Below, one piece after another: positions 33,440 through 44,500 of a stretch of DNA of 50,426 nucleotides (position 1 is its first letter; each line of letters begins with the position of its first letter). The stretch covers positions 1-50,426 of the forward strand of contig JAGFJO010000115.1 of the NCBI GenBank assembly GCA_024102635.1. Direction: 5' to 3'. The position numbers were made by a program, and so were the translations under genes. This DNA is from Deltaproteobacteria bacterium. GTDB lineage: Bacteria; Bdellovibrionota_C; UBA2361; JAGFJO01. Below the pieces are notes generated by a model. It searched no databases, was not told where the DNA came from, and worked only from the letters and a program-made list of their open reading frames with translations.

Positions 33440-35542
33440 TCACTTACTAGCAATGCTTTCCGCAATATGACTCGGCACTGGAGAATAGTGATGATACTCC
33501 ATCGTGAAAACCGCCCGGCCCTGTGAGCTCGAACGAAGATCCGTAGAGTAGCCAAACATCTCCGAAAGCGGTACTTCTGCTTTTATAGCTTGAGCACCTC
33601 CCCGGGGTTCCATTCCGAGAATCCTTGCACGCCGCCTGTTAAGATCGCCGACGATATTACTTACAAAGTCGTCAGGCGACACAACTTCAACCGACATGAT
33701 CGGCTCAAGCAGCTGCAGCTTGGCCTTGCGGCAGGCTTCCTTAACGCACTGGGAAGCCGCAATCTTAAAGGCCATTTCACTTGAGTCAACCTCATGGAAA
33801 CTTCCATAAAACAAGGTGACTCTAATATCTATTACCGGGAAGCCCGCCAATATACCTCCGGCCAACGCCTCTTCGACGCCCTCTTCAACGGCAGGAATAT
33901 ATTCCTTCGGAATAACACCGCCCTTGATCTCATCAACGAATTCAAATCCACTGCCGGCCTCTCTAGGTTCAACACGGAGGAACACATGCCCGAACTGCCC
34001 GCGTCCGCCGGTCTGCTTGGCGTATTTATTCTCTTGCTCAACCTTGGCAAGAATTGTTTCACGGTAGGCAACTTGCGGCTTGCCTACTGTCGTATCTACA
34101 CTGAACTCACGGAAAAGGCGCTGCTTTATGATATCAAGGTGCAGCTCCCCCATTCCGGATATAATCGTTTGCCCCGACTCCTGGTCCACAGAAACTCTGA
34201 AAGAAGGATCTTCCTTAGCCAGCTTCATTAGGCTGAGGCCCATCTTCTCTTCGTCAGCCTTGGTCTTAGGCTCGATTGCAATGCTGATAACCGGCTCGGG
34301 AGCGTAGATGCTCTCGAGCACCACCGGACTGTTCGGATCGCAGAGAGTATCACCCGTGATGGTTTCCTTAAGTCCTACTGCCGCACCGATATCGCCCGCC
34401 GAGATCTCCTTTAGATCTTCGCGCTTATCAGCATGAATTCTAAGAACACGGCCAATACGCTCTTTCTTGTCACGCGTAGCGTTCAAAATTGTCGTACCAG
34501 GCGTCAAGGTTCCCGAATACACGCGGAAGAAGGTAAGGACTCCGACGTACGGATCGGTAATGATTTTGAAAGCAAGAGCTGCAAAAGGAGCATCCGGATC
34601 AGGACCACGAACCACCTGCTGCGGCTCCTCGCCCTTCCTGGTCGCAGGCACCGTCCCTTCAACAGGAGGAACATCAAGCGGTGAAGGAAGGAAGTCTACC
34701 ACTGCGTCAAGCAATGGCTGCACACCTTTATTCTTGAAGGCGCTACCGCAAAGTACAGGAAAGAACGCCATTGAAATTGTCGCTTTGCGCAGAGCGGCCC
34801 GAATTTCGTCGGCCGATATCTCCTCTCCGCCGAGATACTTATTCATGATGCTCTCGTCGGTATCCGCAAGCGCTTCGATCATATATTCGCGCGCTCTCTG
34901 GGCCTGATCTTCCATATCAGCGGGAATATCCTGAAGCTGGAACTTAGCTCCCTTGGCTTCATCCAGATAGTAAATGCCCTTCATATTGACAAGGTCGATC
35001 ACTCCCTGGAAGTTGCTCTCAGCCCCTATTGGAAGCTGAATCGGCACGGCCTTGGCGCCCAAACGGTCGCGGATAGTGCTGACCGAGTAATCAAAGTCAG
35101 CACCAACGCGGTCCATCTTATTGATGAAGCAGATACGCGGAACTTTAAACTTATTCCCTTGGCGCCATACGGTTTCAGACTGCGGCTCTACGCCGTTCAC
35201 GCCGTCGAAAACAGCAACAGCGCCGTCCAGCACCCGCAAGCTGCGCTCAACCTCGATAGTGAAGTCCACGTGGCCTGGGGTGTCGATGATGTTGATCTTA
35301 TGTTCGGGTTTATCGCCGTCGGAGCCTTTCCAATGACATGTGGTCGCGGCTGACGTGATCGTAATGCCGCGCTCTTGCTCAAGCTCCATGTAATCCATGG
35401 TTGCAGCGCCGTCATGCACCTCGCCAATCTTGTAGTTAATACCGGTGTAAAACAAGATACGCTCAGTAGTCGTAGTCTTGCCGGCGTCAATATGCGCCAT
35501 AATTCCGATATTGCGTGTCTTACTTAAATCTGGTTTCGCCAC
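33440..35542 (-). CDS. fusA: Elongation factor G
   Basis: Translocase GTPase. 700 aa, normal. G1 is [15 protein letters not shown], the switch I/II region has [14 protein letters not shown] and DTPGHVDFT, and G4 is NKMDR. Domain III/IV includes [20 protein letters not shown], and domain V ends near [20 protein letters not shown]. It lies 33 bp after rpsG and about 100 bp before tuf. Unlike tuf, its GTPase domain is canonical. Confidence 0.98.
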   Translation of the reverse strand: MAKPDLSKTRNIGIMAHIDAGKTTTTERILFYTGINYKIGEVHDGAATMDYMELEQERGITITSAATTCHWKGSDGDKPEHKINIIDTPGHVDFTIEVERSLRVLDGAVAVFDGVNGVEPQSETVWRQGNKFKVPRICFINKMDRVGADFDYSVSTIRDRLGAKAVPIQLPIGAESNFQGVIDLVNMKGIYYLDEAKGAKFQLQDIPADMEDQAQRAREYMIEALADTDESIMNKYLGGEEISADEIRAALRKATISMAFFPVLCGSAFKNKGVQPLLDAVVDFLPSPLDVPPVEGTVPATRKGEEPQQVVRGPDPDAPFAALAFKIITDPYVGVLTFFRVYSGTLTPGTTILNATRDKKERIGRVLRIHADKREDLKEISAGDIGAAVGLKETITGDTLCDPNSPVVLESIYAPEPVISIAIEPKTKADEEKMGLSLMKLAKEDPSFRVSVDQESGQTIISGMGELHLDIIKQRLFREFSVDTTVGKPQVAYRETILAKVEQENKYAKQTGGRGQFGHVFLRVEPREAGSGFEFVDEIKGGVIPKEYIPAVEEGVEEALAGGILAGFPVIDIRVTLFYGSFHEVDSSEMAFKIAASQCVKEACRKAKLQLLEPIMSVEVVSPDDFVSNIVGDLNRRRARILGMEPRGGAQAIKAEVPLSEMFGYSTDLRSSSQGRAVFTMEYHHYSPVPSHIAESIASK

Positions 35543-35575
35543 CGATCAATCCTCTAAAACCAATCTCTCTCTAAA

Positions 35576-36046
35576 CTACCACCTGAAGTGCGCAAACGCC
35601 TTGTTGGCTTCAGCCATACGATGCGTATCTTCGCGCTGCTTAATAGCTGTTCCCTTGTTACCGAAAGCATCGAGCAGTTCGTTTGCGATGCGGTCAAAAA
35701 GCCTCTTCTCAGAGCGTGAGTTCGCCGAAGCAACAAGCCAGCGGATCGCAAGCGACTGCGCGCGCGGTCCCGGAACTTCAGTCGGCACCTGATAGGTAGC
35801 ACCACCCACGCGGCGGGAGCGCACTTCAACTACAGGCTTAATATTGTCGAGCGCTTTGTGAAACACCTCCAGCGCATCCTGCCCCGTTTTCTCTGCTATG
35901 ATCTCAAGCGCTTTATAAAGCGCAGTTTCCGCCAATCCCTTCTTGCCATCCTTCATGAATACATTGATGGTCCTGGTGAGTACGATATCGCCGTATTTCG
36001 GATCTGGAAGAACTTCTCGGCTAAAATCTCTTTTTTTGCGTGCCAT
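35576..36046 (-). CDS. rpsG: 30S ribosomal protein S7
   Basis: Primary binder of the 16S 3' domain; shapes the E site. 156 aa, normal. [20 protein letters not shown] is the usual start, and [20 protein letters not shown] followed by [20 protein letters not shown] are diagnostic. It follows rpsL after 64 bp. In E. coli S7 represses the str operon at the rpsL-rpsG junction; whether that happens here cannot be seen. Confidence 0.98.
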   Translation of the reverse strand: MARKKRDFSREVLPDPKYGDIVLTRTINVFMKDGKKGLAETALYKALEIIAEKTGQDALEVFHKALDNIKPVVEVRSRRVGGATYQVPTEVPGPRAQSLAIRWLVASANSRSEKRLFDRIANELLDAFGNKGTAIKQREDTHRMAEANKAFAHFRW

Positions 36047-36110
36047 ACTTTCTATCTCGAATTAATCTATCTCAGATTGCTTCTTGCCTTCGCAAACGCG
36101 GCTATTAATA

Positions 36111-36482
36111 CTACTTCGGTCTCTTCGCTCCATATTTTGAACGGCCTTGCTTTCTGTCCTGCACGCCGTGAGCTTCGAGCTTTCCTCTGATGATGTGGTA
36201 GCGCACACCGGGAAGATCTTTCACACGCCCGCCTCTAATCAAAACAACGGAGTGCTCTTGAAGATTGTGCCCCACGCCTGGAATGTAGCTGGTGACCTCC
36301 ATGCCTGTAGTCAACCGCACGCGCGCAACTTTGCGCAGAGCCGAGTTCGGCTTCTTCGGAGTCTGAGTATAAACTCTGGTGCACACTCCTCTCTTCTGCG
36401 GACATCTTACAAGAGCAGGAGATTTGCTTTTTACCTTCTTCTGTCTCCTGCGCTGCCGTACTAACTGATTAATTGTTGGCAT
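36111..36482 (-). CDS. rpsL: 30S ribosomal protein S12
   Basis: Decoding-centre protein and the classical streptomycin-resistance locus. 123 aa. [20 protein letters not shown] has the Lys (E. coli K42) associated with streptomycin sensitivity, and [20 protein letters not shown] the second site with the Asp that RimO methylthiolates. It is the first gene of the str unit, with an unusually long leader of about 400 nt if the candidate promoter at 36882-36911 is right. Confidence 0.98.
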   Translation of the reverse strand: MPTINQLVRQRRRQKKVKSKSPALVRCPQKRGVCTRVYTQTPKKPNSALRKVARVRLTTGMEVTSYIPGVGHNLQEHSVVLIRGGRVKDLPGVRYHIIRGKLEAHGVQDRKQGRSKYGAKRPK

Positions 36483-36881
36483 ACTTTTCTTTTAACTCTC
36501 TCTTCACTCACTTCATCTGGGCGAGCCTGCACTGCAAACAGTAGCAAGCCGTTAGCTGCCGGTGAGCCGCTTGTGCTCGCGACGCCATTAACCACTAGAA
36601 TAAATTTCCCGCTGCAGTTCCCGGAAAAGATTCTCAGTACGCATCCCCTGCACAGTTTGATTTACCTGCACAGTTGATTTAACTGTGCACGATTTAACTG
36701 CGCCGCCGAGGCTCAAAGCCCACTGGCCGATACTGGTATCTAGGCAGCACTCATACTGTGATAATTCGGCCAGGATGATTCCCACACCGGGATCGTGGCA
36801 TCGCATCCTCATAACCCGCTATACGCACTAGTTAAACACAAGGCGCTTACACGGGTAGCTGAATCCCACAGAGAGGGCACA
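36483..36881 (-). other. Putative str-operon leader (about 400 bp, no gene)
   Basis: Between the candidate promoter and rpsL. A 74-codon frame on the - strand (36588-36812) has no recognisable family and no Shine-Dalgarno. The leader contains the direct repeats and hairpin at 36647-36697, described separately. Otherwise I see nothing. Confidence 0.5.
36647..36697. repeat. Degenerate tandem repeat with nested hairpin in the rpsL leader
   Basis: CCTGCACAGTTTGATTTA (18 bp) is followed by CCTGCACAGTTGATTTA (17 bp) and a shorter ACTGTGCACGATTTA. The second and third copies form TGCACAGTT-GATTT-AACTGTGCA (36667-36689), a perfect 9-bp stem with a 5-nt loop. Confidence 0.75.
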
Positions 36882-36911
36882 TTGATATCATGTGATGGAG
36901 AAAAATGTCAA
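36882..36911 (-). promoter_or_regulatory. Candidate promoter of the str operon
   Basis: TTGACA (perfect -35), an 18-bp spacer and TATCAA on the - strand, about 400 bp upstream of rpsL and directly after the A/T-flanked hairpin at 36938-36964. It is the best promoter match between rpoC and rpsL. Confidence 0.5.
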
Positions 36912-36937
36912 TAAATTGGGGCAGAAAACAGTTGCTT

Positions 36938-36964
36938 CTGAAAAAGTCATGGTGACTTTTTCAG
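36938..36964. terminator. 12-bp perfect inverted repeat, candidate bidirectional terminator
   Basis: CTGAAAAAGTCA-TGG-TGACTTTTTCAG is a perfect 12-bp stem with a 3-nt loop. A-tract and T-tract flank a GTCA/TGAC core, as in bidirectional terminators. It could end rpoC transcription just before the str promoter. Similar repeats also occur at the ends of mobile elements; here the stop codon of the integrase-like remnant lies inside it. Confidence 0.55.
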
Positions 36965-37233
36965 GAGTGCTTCAAGCTATCTCTGCGCCGAAACGGGCGC
37001 TGATTGCGGGTCGCGCCAGGCACTTGGGGGAGTCTACGCATTGCTTCGTGAGGAGGCTCATGGAAGCGTGTGCGGGGGCCGCAGCCCCTAGTACGGCCCC
37101 AAATATCTATTGATATGGCCATGCTATGGCCCGCCAACCAGGCGTGCACAGGCACTGAATCGGTAGCGTAAGTGCCTGAAGACGTGCGAGTAAGCGAGCG
37201 TGACAAGCTTATATTGAGCACGTAATGACTCAA
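36961..37233 (-). pseudogene. Possible tyrosine-recombinase C-terminal remnant
   Basis: A 90-codon frame without a credible start. Its middle, AWLAGHSMAISIDIWGRTRG, resembles the C-terminal motif of tyrosine recombinases (WLGHSSIQITVDIYGHL-type), with the residues GHS, S/T-x-D and YG in register (Trp instead of Tyr). The following sequence HEAMRRLPQVPGATRNQRP resembles the tail after that motif (QAVDRL... then Pro/Thr-rich). The catalytic Arg-Lys-His region upstream is absent. If right, it is an insertion relic between rpoC and the str operon; the match is short and could be chance. Confidence 0.35.
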
Positions 37234-37277
37234 TTAAAATCGCGAGCCGGCCTTGCACGCGCCAAGCTTAGAGCGAT

Positions 37278-37308
37278 CCCCGCAATAGCCATGGCGGCTA
37301 TTGCGGGG
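37278..37308. terminator. Perfect 13-bp hairpin after rpoC
   Basis: CCCCGCAATAGCC-ATGGC-GGCTATTGCGGGG, a 13-bp perfect stem with a 5-nt loop, 16 bp downstream of the rpoC stop codon. On the - strand there is no T-run after it; on the + strand TTTTTT follows five bases later. It may act as a 3'-end stabiliser or processing site for rpoBC mRNA, or as a terminator for antisense transcription. Confidence 0.6.
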
Positions 37309-37323
37309 ACATGTTTTTTAGCT

Positions 37324-40300
37324 CTAAAGCAATCCTGCCAACGACTCAAGCGAGGTTTGGCTAATCTTATACTCCTGCTGTTTCGGGGCAGGCTCCTCGG
37401 AGTCGACCTTAATCTGCTGGTTAACGTACTCCTGAACGCCGGAACCAGCTGGAATCAGGCGGCCCATAATGACGTTCTCTTTAAGTCCGCGCAGGTGGTC
37501 TACCCTTCCCGATACCGCCGCCTCGGTAAGCACCTTGGTGGTTTCCTGGAAGCTGGCGGCCGATATGAACGAGTCTGTCGACAGCGAGGCTTTAGTAATT
37601 CCAAGCAGCAGCGGCTCGTAGGTGGCCGGCTTCCCGCCCTGAGCCACAATACGTTGATTTTCCTGAATAACGCGCCATCGCTCAACGTGATCACCGGCCA
37701 GAAAATAGGTGTCCCCGAAATCCGTGATCTTTACACGCTTGAGCATCTGGCGAACTATCACCTCAATATGCTTGTCGTTAATTCGCACACCTTGCAGACG
37801 GTAGATCTCCTGAATCTCATTCACAAGATAACCGGCCAGCGCGTTCACACCCTCAATTCTGAGAATGTCATGCGGATTGACGGAGCCGTCCGTAATTGCT
37901 TCACCTGCGCGCACCCTATCACCCTTTTGCACGGCAATATGCTTGCTCTTGGTTACAAGGTACTCACGAGGCTCGCCGAACTCAGGAACCACCAGCACTT
38001 TACGCTTTCCGCGTGCATCCTCTCCGAAATCGACTGTTCCATCGACATCGGCAACATGCGCGGGATCTTTTGGTTTGCGCGCTTCAAAAAGTTCGACCAC
38101 GCGCGGCAAACCGCCCGTAATGTCCTTGGTCTTAGTGGTTGCCCGCTCTCTCTTGGCGATAACATCACCGGCATCAAGATCCGAGTTGTGCTCTACAACG
38201 ACCCGCACACCAACCGGAAGATTGTGAACGCGTGTTTCGCCGTTCTCGCCGTAGATTACGATACGCGGCCGGAAATCGCTGGTGCGATCCTTCGATTGCA
38301 CAATTTCTCTCTCCACGAATCCGGTGCGCTCGTCGGTCTTCTCCTCCATGGTGTATTCGTTGATATCCTGCCACTCCACTCTTCCCGCAACATCGCTTAG
38401 AAGAGGTATGGTGAACGGATCCCACTCTGCGAGAAGCTGACCGGCCTTAACAGCGGCATCCTCTTCAACCTTGAGGCGCGCGCCGTACACTAGCTGATGA
38501 CGCTCGCGCTCGCGGCCTTCCTGAGGATCCACGATTAGCAGCTCGGCCTTGCGGCTCATGATTACGGAAGTTCCGTCACGGCGGCGTGCCAACTTGGCGT
38601 TCACCAGCTTGGCAACACCCGCGTACTTGGACTCGAGCGATGTCTGCTCGGCCCGTCCTGACGCGGCGCCTCCGATATGGAAAGTTCTCATGGTCAGCTG
38701 CGTTCCCGGCTCACCGATCGACTGGGCTGCGATTACCCCGATCGCCTCACCCAAGTTCACTAGATGTCCGCGCGCCAAATCACGGCCGTAACAGAGCACA
38801 CAAACTCCCCGCTCCGACTCGCATGTCAGCACAGAACGAATCAACACTGAATCAAGGCCGGCCTGCATTATCTGCTGCGCCTTCTCCTCATCGATTTCTT
38901 CATTGCGGCGCACCAGAAGCTCTCCGGTAATAGGATCTGGAACGTCCTCTGCCGCGACGCGTCCTAGGATGCGGTTAGAAAGGGACTCGATCTCTTCTCC
39001 GCCTTCAATTAAGGCAGAGATTTCAAGGCCTTCCAAAGTTCCGCAGTCGTGCTCGGTAACGATACTATCCTGCGCAACATCCACTAGACGGCGCGTCAGA
39101 TAACCTGAGTTGGCTGTCTTGAGAGCGGTATCGGCGAGTCCTTTACGCGCGCCATGAGTCGACACGAAGTACTGCAATACGCTTAGACCCTCGCGCAGAT
39201 TAGCCTTAATGGGCTGCTCAATGATCGAACCGTCCGGCTTCGCCATCAGACCCCGCATACCTGCGAGCTGACGGATCTGCTGGCTCGATCCGCGTGCGCC
39301 GGAGTTCGCCATGATATAAACAGAATTAAAAGATGGGCCTCTTTTGGTCTCGCCCTCGGCCGACCGGAACTCAGTCGACGAGATCGCCTCCATCATGTCC
39401 TCTGCTACTTTGTCGCCGACGTCCGACCAGATATCGATTACCTTGTTATAGCGTTCGCCTGCGGTAATCAAACCTTCCTGGTACTGATTATCTATCTCCG
39501 CAACTTTAGCGTCAGCATCAGCAAGTAGCTGCGCTTTGGTGTCCGGAATAGTCATGTCGTTAATGCCGATTGAAATTCCGGCTGTAGTCGCGAAAGAATA
39601 ACCGATGTCCTTTAGCCTATCGGCCAACAGCACCGTCGCCTTATTGCCCGCAACGCGGAAGCACTCATCGATAAGCTGAGAGATCTCTTTCTTGTTCATC
39701 AGCTTATTGTAGTTCTCAAAGGGCAGAGCGCGCGGCGTTAGATACCACAAGAGCAGCCGCCCAACGGTTGTGTCCACTCTCTTGCCCTCAATCCGCACCG
39801 TGATCTTGGCCTGCAGATGAAGTTCGTGAGCGCTCCATGCGAGCCAAACTTCGTCCGGGCTAGAAAAAAGACGCCCACTGCCCATCGCGAACGGCCGTTC
39901 ACGGGTCATGTAGTAAAGACCGAGAACGATGTCCTGTGATGGAACGATAATGGGCTTCCCGTGCGCAGGACTTAAGATGTTATTAGTCGACATCATCAGA
40001 ACGCGCGACTCGACCTGCGCCTCAACCGAGAGAGGTACATGCACAGCCATTTGGTCGCCGTCAAAGTCGGCGTTAAACGCCGTACACACCAGCGGATGAA
40101 GCTGAATTGCCTTTCCTTCGATGAGCACAGGCTCAAATGCCTGAATACCAAGCCGGTGAAGCGTCGGGGCACGGTTTAGAAGCACCGGATGCTCCTTAAT
40201 TACTTCATCCAGAATATCCCAAACTACCGGCTTCTCCTGCTCCACCATCTTCTTTGCGCTTTTGATGGTGGTGACATAACCGCGCTCTTCCAGCTTGTTA

Positions 40301-41445
40301 TAAATAAATGGTTTGAACAGTTCGAGCGCCATCTTCTTAGGCAGTCCGCACTGATGAAGGCGCAGCTCTGGACCTACCACGATCACCGAACGCCCCGAGT
40401 AGTCAACGCGTTTACCTAAAAGATTCTGACGGAAACGCCCGCCCTTCCCTTTCAGCATGTCGCTTAGCGACTTTAGCGGCCGCTTGTTTGGCCCCGTTAT
40501 AGTCCTTCCGCGTCTTCCGTTATCGAATAGCGCATCGACCGATTCCTGCAGCATGCGCTTCTCGTTTCTAATGATAATGTCGGGGGCGTTAAGTTCAATA
40601 AGTCTCTTAAGCCGGTTATTACGGTTAATAACCCTTCTATAAAGATCGTTCAGGTCGCTAGTTGCAAACCTTCCACCATCCAAAGGAACCAGGGGCCTTA
40701 GGTCCGGTGGAATAACCGGAATAACATTAAGGATCATCCACTCAGGCCTGTTGCCGCTGCTCTGGAAAGCAGTCAAAACTTTAAGGCGCTTGGAGATCTT
40801 CTTTTTCTTAGCCTCGGAGGTAACGTTCCTCAGCTCTTCCCTAAGCTCCTTGCAAAGCCTATCCACTTCAATCTTCTTAAGAAGAGTTAAGATGGCATCA
40901 GCTCCCATTTGAGCTTCAAAGCCGGATCCATACTCCTCGCGCGCAGTACGGAACTCCTTCTCGGTCAGGAGATCTCCCTCCTTCAGATCGGTCTTTCCAG
41001 CATCGGTAATAATGAATGCTTCGAAGTAAAGAACCTTTTCCAAGTCTCTTAAGGTTATGTCAAGCACGCTGCCGATACGGCTCGGTAGGCTCTTTAGGAA
41101 CCAGATGTGCGCAACCGGACAGGCCAAGTCGATGTGCCCCATACGCTCGCGGCGCACTTTGGACTGGATCACCTCTACGCCGCACTTCTCACAAACAACG
41201 CCGCGGTGGCGTAGGCGCTTATACTTTCCACAGATACACTCGTAATCCTTAACCGGTCCGAATATCTTGGCGCAAAACAAACCATCACGCTCCGGCTTCA
41301 GCGTGCGGTAATTGATGGTCTCCGGCTTGGTCACCTCCCCGAATGACCAGCTTCGAATCTTCTCAGGACTCGCAATCGATATCTTGAGCGCATTGAATTT
41401 GATCGGATTTTTCGGCTTCTCGAATAAACTAAAAAGATCGTCCAT
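37324..41445 (-). CDS. rpoC: RNA polymerase beta' subunit
   Basis: Catalytic subunit of RNA polymerase. 1373 aa, proteobacterial size without the very large lineage-specific inserts. The N-terminal zinc ribbon has C70, C72, C85 and C88 ([20 protein letters not shown]). The active-site motif [16 protein letters not shown] places D460, D462 and D464, the Mg2+ triad, at exactly the E. coli numbering. The second zinc site is near [20 protein letters not shown]. The trigger loop/bridge helix region includes [20 protein letters not shown]. It begins 99 bp after rpoB, with a strong hairpin in between. Confidence 0.98.
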   Translation of the reverse strand: MDDLFSLFEKPKNPIKFNALKISIASPEKIRSWSFGEVTKPETINYRTLKPERDGLFCAKIFGPVKDYECICGKYKRLRHRGVVCEKCGVEVIQSKVRRERMGHIDLACPVAHIWFLKSLPSRIGSVLDITLRDLEKVLYFEAFIITDAGKTDLKEGDLLTEKEFRTAREEYGSGFEAQMGADAILTLLKKIEVDRLCKELREELRNVTSEAKKKKISKRLKVLTAFQSSGNRPEWMILNVIPVIPPDLRPLVPLDGGRFATSDLNDLYRRVINRNNRLKRLIELNAPDIIIRNEKRMLQESVDALFDNGRRGRTITGPNKRPLKSLSDMLKGKGGRFRQNLLGKRVDYSGRSVIVVGPELRLHQCGLPKKMALELFKPFIYNKLEERGYVTTIKSAKKMVEQEKPVVWDILDEVIKEHPVLLNRAPTLHRLGIQAFEPVLIEGKAIQLHPLVCTAFNADFDGDQMAVHVPLSVEAQVESRVLMMSTNNILSPAHGKPIIVPSQDIVLGLYYMTRERPFAMGSGRLFSSPDEVWLAWSAHELHLQAKITVRIEGKRVDTTVGRLLLWYLTPRALPFENYNKLMNKKEISQLIDECFRVAGNKATVLLADRLKDIGYSFATTAGISIGINDMTIPDTKAQLLADADAKVAEIDNQYQEGLITAGERYNKVIDIWSDVGDKVAEDMMEAISSTEFRSAEGETKRGPSFNSVYIMANSGARGSSQQIRQLAGMRGLMAKPDGSIIEQPIKANLREGLSVLQYFVSTHGARKGLADTALKTANSGYLTRRLVDVAQDSIVTEHDCGTLEGLEISALIEGGEEIESLSNRILGRVAAEDVPDPITGELLVRRNEEIDEEKAQQIMQAGLDSVLIRSVLTCESERGVCVLCYGRDLARGHLVNLGEAIGVIAAQSIGEPGTQLTMRTFHIGGAASGRAEQTSLESKYAGVAKLVNAKLARRRDGTSVIMSRKAELLIVDPQEGRERERHQLVYGARLKVEEDAAVKAGQLLAEWDPFTIPLLSDVAGRVEWQDINEYTMEEKTDERTGFVEREIVQSKDRTSDFRPRIVIYGENGETRVHNLPVGVRVVVEHNSDLDAGDVIAKRERATTKTKDITGGLPRVVELFEARKPKDPAHVADVDGTVDFGEDARGKRKVLVVPEFGEPREYLVTKSKHIAVQKGDRVRAGEAITDGSVNPHDILRIEGVNALAGYLVNEIQEIYRLQGVRINDKHIEVIVRQMLKRVKITDFGDTYFLAGDHVERWRVIQENQRIVAQGGKPATYEPLLLGITKASLSTDSFISAASFQETTKVLTEAAVSGRVDHLRGLKENVIMGRLIPAGSGVQEYVNQQIKVDSEEPAPKQQEYKISQTSLESLAGLL

Positions 41446-41508
41446 TTTTTCCTCGTCAGCTAAAAATCAGCCCTTTTCTCTTAAGATCCCTTCTCTCGCA
41501 AAAACTCT

Positions 41509-41535
41509 GCCAGGCCGGCCGCTGGCCGGCCTGGC
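41509..41535. promoter_or_regulatory. 12-bp GC-rich hairpin between rpoB and rpoC
   Basis: GCCAGGCCGGCC-GCT-GGCCGGCCTGGC on the + strand, a perfect 12-bp stem with a 3-nt loop, 9 bp after the rpoB stop codon. On the - strand TTTTT follows four bases after the stem. It resembles a leaky terminator/attenuator or an RNase III-type processing site. Confidence 0.75.
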
Positions 41536-41544
41536 TAACGTTCA

Positions 41545-44500
41545 CTAAATGGTGGCTATATCATCCAATGCCACCGAGCGGCGCTCGCTCTCCTGTCCAC
41601 CATCGAGATCCTCGTCGCCATCGACAGCTTTATCCTCAATTAGTTCAACATCGAGGCCGAGCGACTGCAACTCTTTCATCATCACGTTGAATGACTCCGG
41701 CAGACCAGGCTCTAAAACATGCTCGCCCTTCACTATCGACTCGTACATTCTAGTGCGTCCGGTTACATCGTCCGATTTAACAGTCAAGAACTCCTGCAAA
41801 GTATAGGCCGCGCCATAAGCTTCAAGTGCCCACACCTCCATCTCTCCGAGCCGTTGACCGCCGAACTGCGCCTTACCACCAAGCGGCTGCTGGGTAACCA
41901 GCGAGTAAGGCCCAATAGATCTAGCATGAATTTTGTCATCGACCAGATGGTCAAGTTTCAAGATGTACATCACCCCGACCGTGACCTTCTCGGAGAACGG
42001 CTCACCTGTGCGGCCGTCATAGAGCTGGACCTGTCCACCATCGTCGCATCCTGCAAAGCGCAGCAGCTCCCGTATCTCTTCCTCGGTCGCAGCATCAAAC
42101 ACAGGGGATGCAACATGCACTCCGCTCATTGTACGGCGCGCAAGCGCGAACACATCGTCATCGGAGAGCTTTTGCACGAATGCCTGAGAATCGTCGTTCT
42201 TGAAGGCACCCAGCAAGATCTCTCTTAAGCGCTGAGCAGAATCTCGCCTTACATCGGAAGGTACCGAACCACGCTCGGCTCCGGAACGCGGATCCATGAC
42301 ACGGTCGACAAGCTCTCTAATCTGGCGCCCGATATTATAGGAAGCCCAGCCTAGGTGCGTCTCGAGAATCTGACCCACGTTCATCCGTGACGGGACGCCG
42401 AGCGGATTGAGCACGCAATCCACAGGTGTTCCATCCGGCAGGTACGGCATATCCTCTTGCGGCAGCACCCTTGATAGTACGCCCTTATTGCCGTGCCGTC
42501 CGGCCAGTTTGTCACCGACCTGAATCTTGCGCTTGATTGCAACGAACACCTTCACCAGCTTAATCACGCCTGGGGCCAGCTCGTCGCCCTCTTTTAGCTT
42601 CTTAATCTTTTCATTCAAAAGAGTGCGCTTATTGTTCATAAGCTGCCCCGTTCGCACGACAACGCGATTTAGTACCTCTTGAATGCTTTCGTCTCCGACC
42701 TGAATATCGCGGAGATATTCAAAAGGAACCGATTGCAGCACTTCCGAATTAAGCGCTGTATCTTTTGCGATAAGCTGATTGCGCTTCTCGTCCACCAACC
42801 TGGCGGTTGTCGTACGGCCTATCAGCAGCTCTTCGATCTCCTTAAGGGCGGCGTCACGGATAATCCGTATCTCGTCCTTCTGATCCTGCTCCAGGCGGGC
42901 GATCTCTTTTTTCTCAAGCGCCAATGTACGCTCATCTTTCTCAGTACCCTTACGGGAGAAGACCTGCGCCGAAATGATAGTGCCTTCCACGCCTGGTGGC
43001 AGCCTCAAGCTGGTGTCTCTCACCTCTCCAGCCTTCTCTCCGAAGATAGCCCTCAGCAACTTCTCTTCAGGGCTAAGCTGCGTTTCACTCTTAGGAGTGA
43101 TCTTGCCCACCAGAATATCACCCGGTTTAACCTCTGCTCCGATGCGGATGATGCCGGATTCGTCGAGGTTCTTAAGCGCTTCCTCGCCCACGTTCGGGAT
43201 GTCACGGGTGATCTCTTCCTTACCGAGCTTGGTGTCCCGTGCAATACACTCGAACTCTTCAATGTGAATCGAGGTGAAATGATCGTCTTTCACCAGATTC
43301 TCGCTGATTAAAATCGAGTCTTCGAAGTTGTAGCCGCCCCACGGCATGAAAGCCACGATTACGTTCTGTCCGAGCGCCAGCTCGGCCATCTCCGTACTCG
43401 GTCCGTCCGCGATAATCTCGCCGGCCTTAATCTTCTCGCCCGCCCTTACGATCGGGCGCTGATTGATGCATGTGCCTTGGTTCGAGCGGCGATATTTAAC
43501 CAGATTGTAGATATCGACCCCCGTGTCCATTGCGTCATCGGTTGTCTTGTCGGCCTTGATTACGATCCTCTCTGAATCAACAGAGACCACCTTACCGCTG
43601 CGTTTGCACACGATTGAGGTTCCTGAATCACGCGCAACTATGCGCTCCATCCCCGTTCCCACGAGTGGAGCCTGGGCGCGCAAGCACGGCACCGCTTGGC
43701 GCTGCATGTTTGAACCCATTAGAGCGCGGTTTGCGTCGTCATTCTCAAGGAACGGAATTAGTGAGGCCGCAACACTCACGATCTGCTTCGGACTGACATC
43801 TACTTTAGAGATATCCCCCGACGGCACAGCCATATACTCGCCGTTCCTACGGGAAGCAACGTAGCCTTCTTCGAACTTCCCTTTCGGGTCTATCTTAACG
43901 CTCGCAGGAACGATGGTCTCTCTCTCCTCTTCAAGAGCTGAGAGGTAAACAATATCGTCGGTAACAGCATTACTATTGTCGACAACGCGGTACGGAGACT
44001 CTAAGAACCCGTACTCATTGACCCTGGCGTAAACCGCCAGCGATGAAATAAGACCGATATTCGGACCCTCTGGGGTCTCAATCGGACAGATTCTTCCGTA
44101 GTGCGTAGGGTTCACGTCTCGCACCTCGAATCCGGCGCGATCGCGTGTCAAGCCTCCGGGTCCAAGCGCCGATAAGCGGCGTTTGTGGGTGATCTCGGAG
44201 AGAGGATTTATCTGATCCATGAACTGCGAGAGCTGCGAGGAGCCGAAGAATTCCTTTACTACCGCCGCTACCGGTTTGTAGTTAATAAGGTCTTGCGGCA
44301 CCAGGGTGTCTACATCCTGCATGCCCATACGCTCCTTCACGGCGCGCTCCATCCTCACCAAACCAATACGGTACTGGTTCTCGATTAGCTCGCCCACGGC
44401 CCGCACTCGCCGGTTGCCGAGGTGGTCAATGTCATCGATCGAATAGCGCACCGGATCGTTCGAGTTCTTAAGCTCCAGAAGATACCGCACCGACTCTTTG

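Noticed and set aside
36588..36812. 74-codon frame in the rpsL leader
   Set aside because: It spans the repeat/hairpin block and has repeat-derived residues (VKSCTVKSTVQVNQTVQ); no family match.
37225..38400. 391-codon frame antisense to the rpoC 3' end
   Set aside because: It overlaps the rpoC C-terminus and its hairpin, has no Shine-Dalgarno and no recognisable domain; third-position bias of rpoC explains it.
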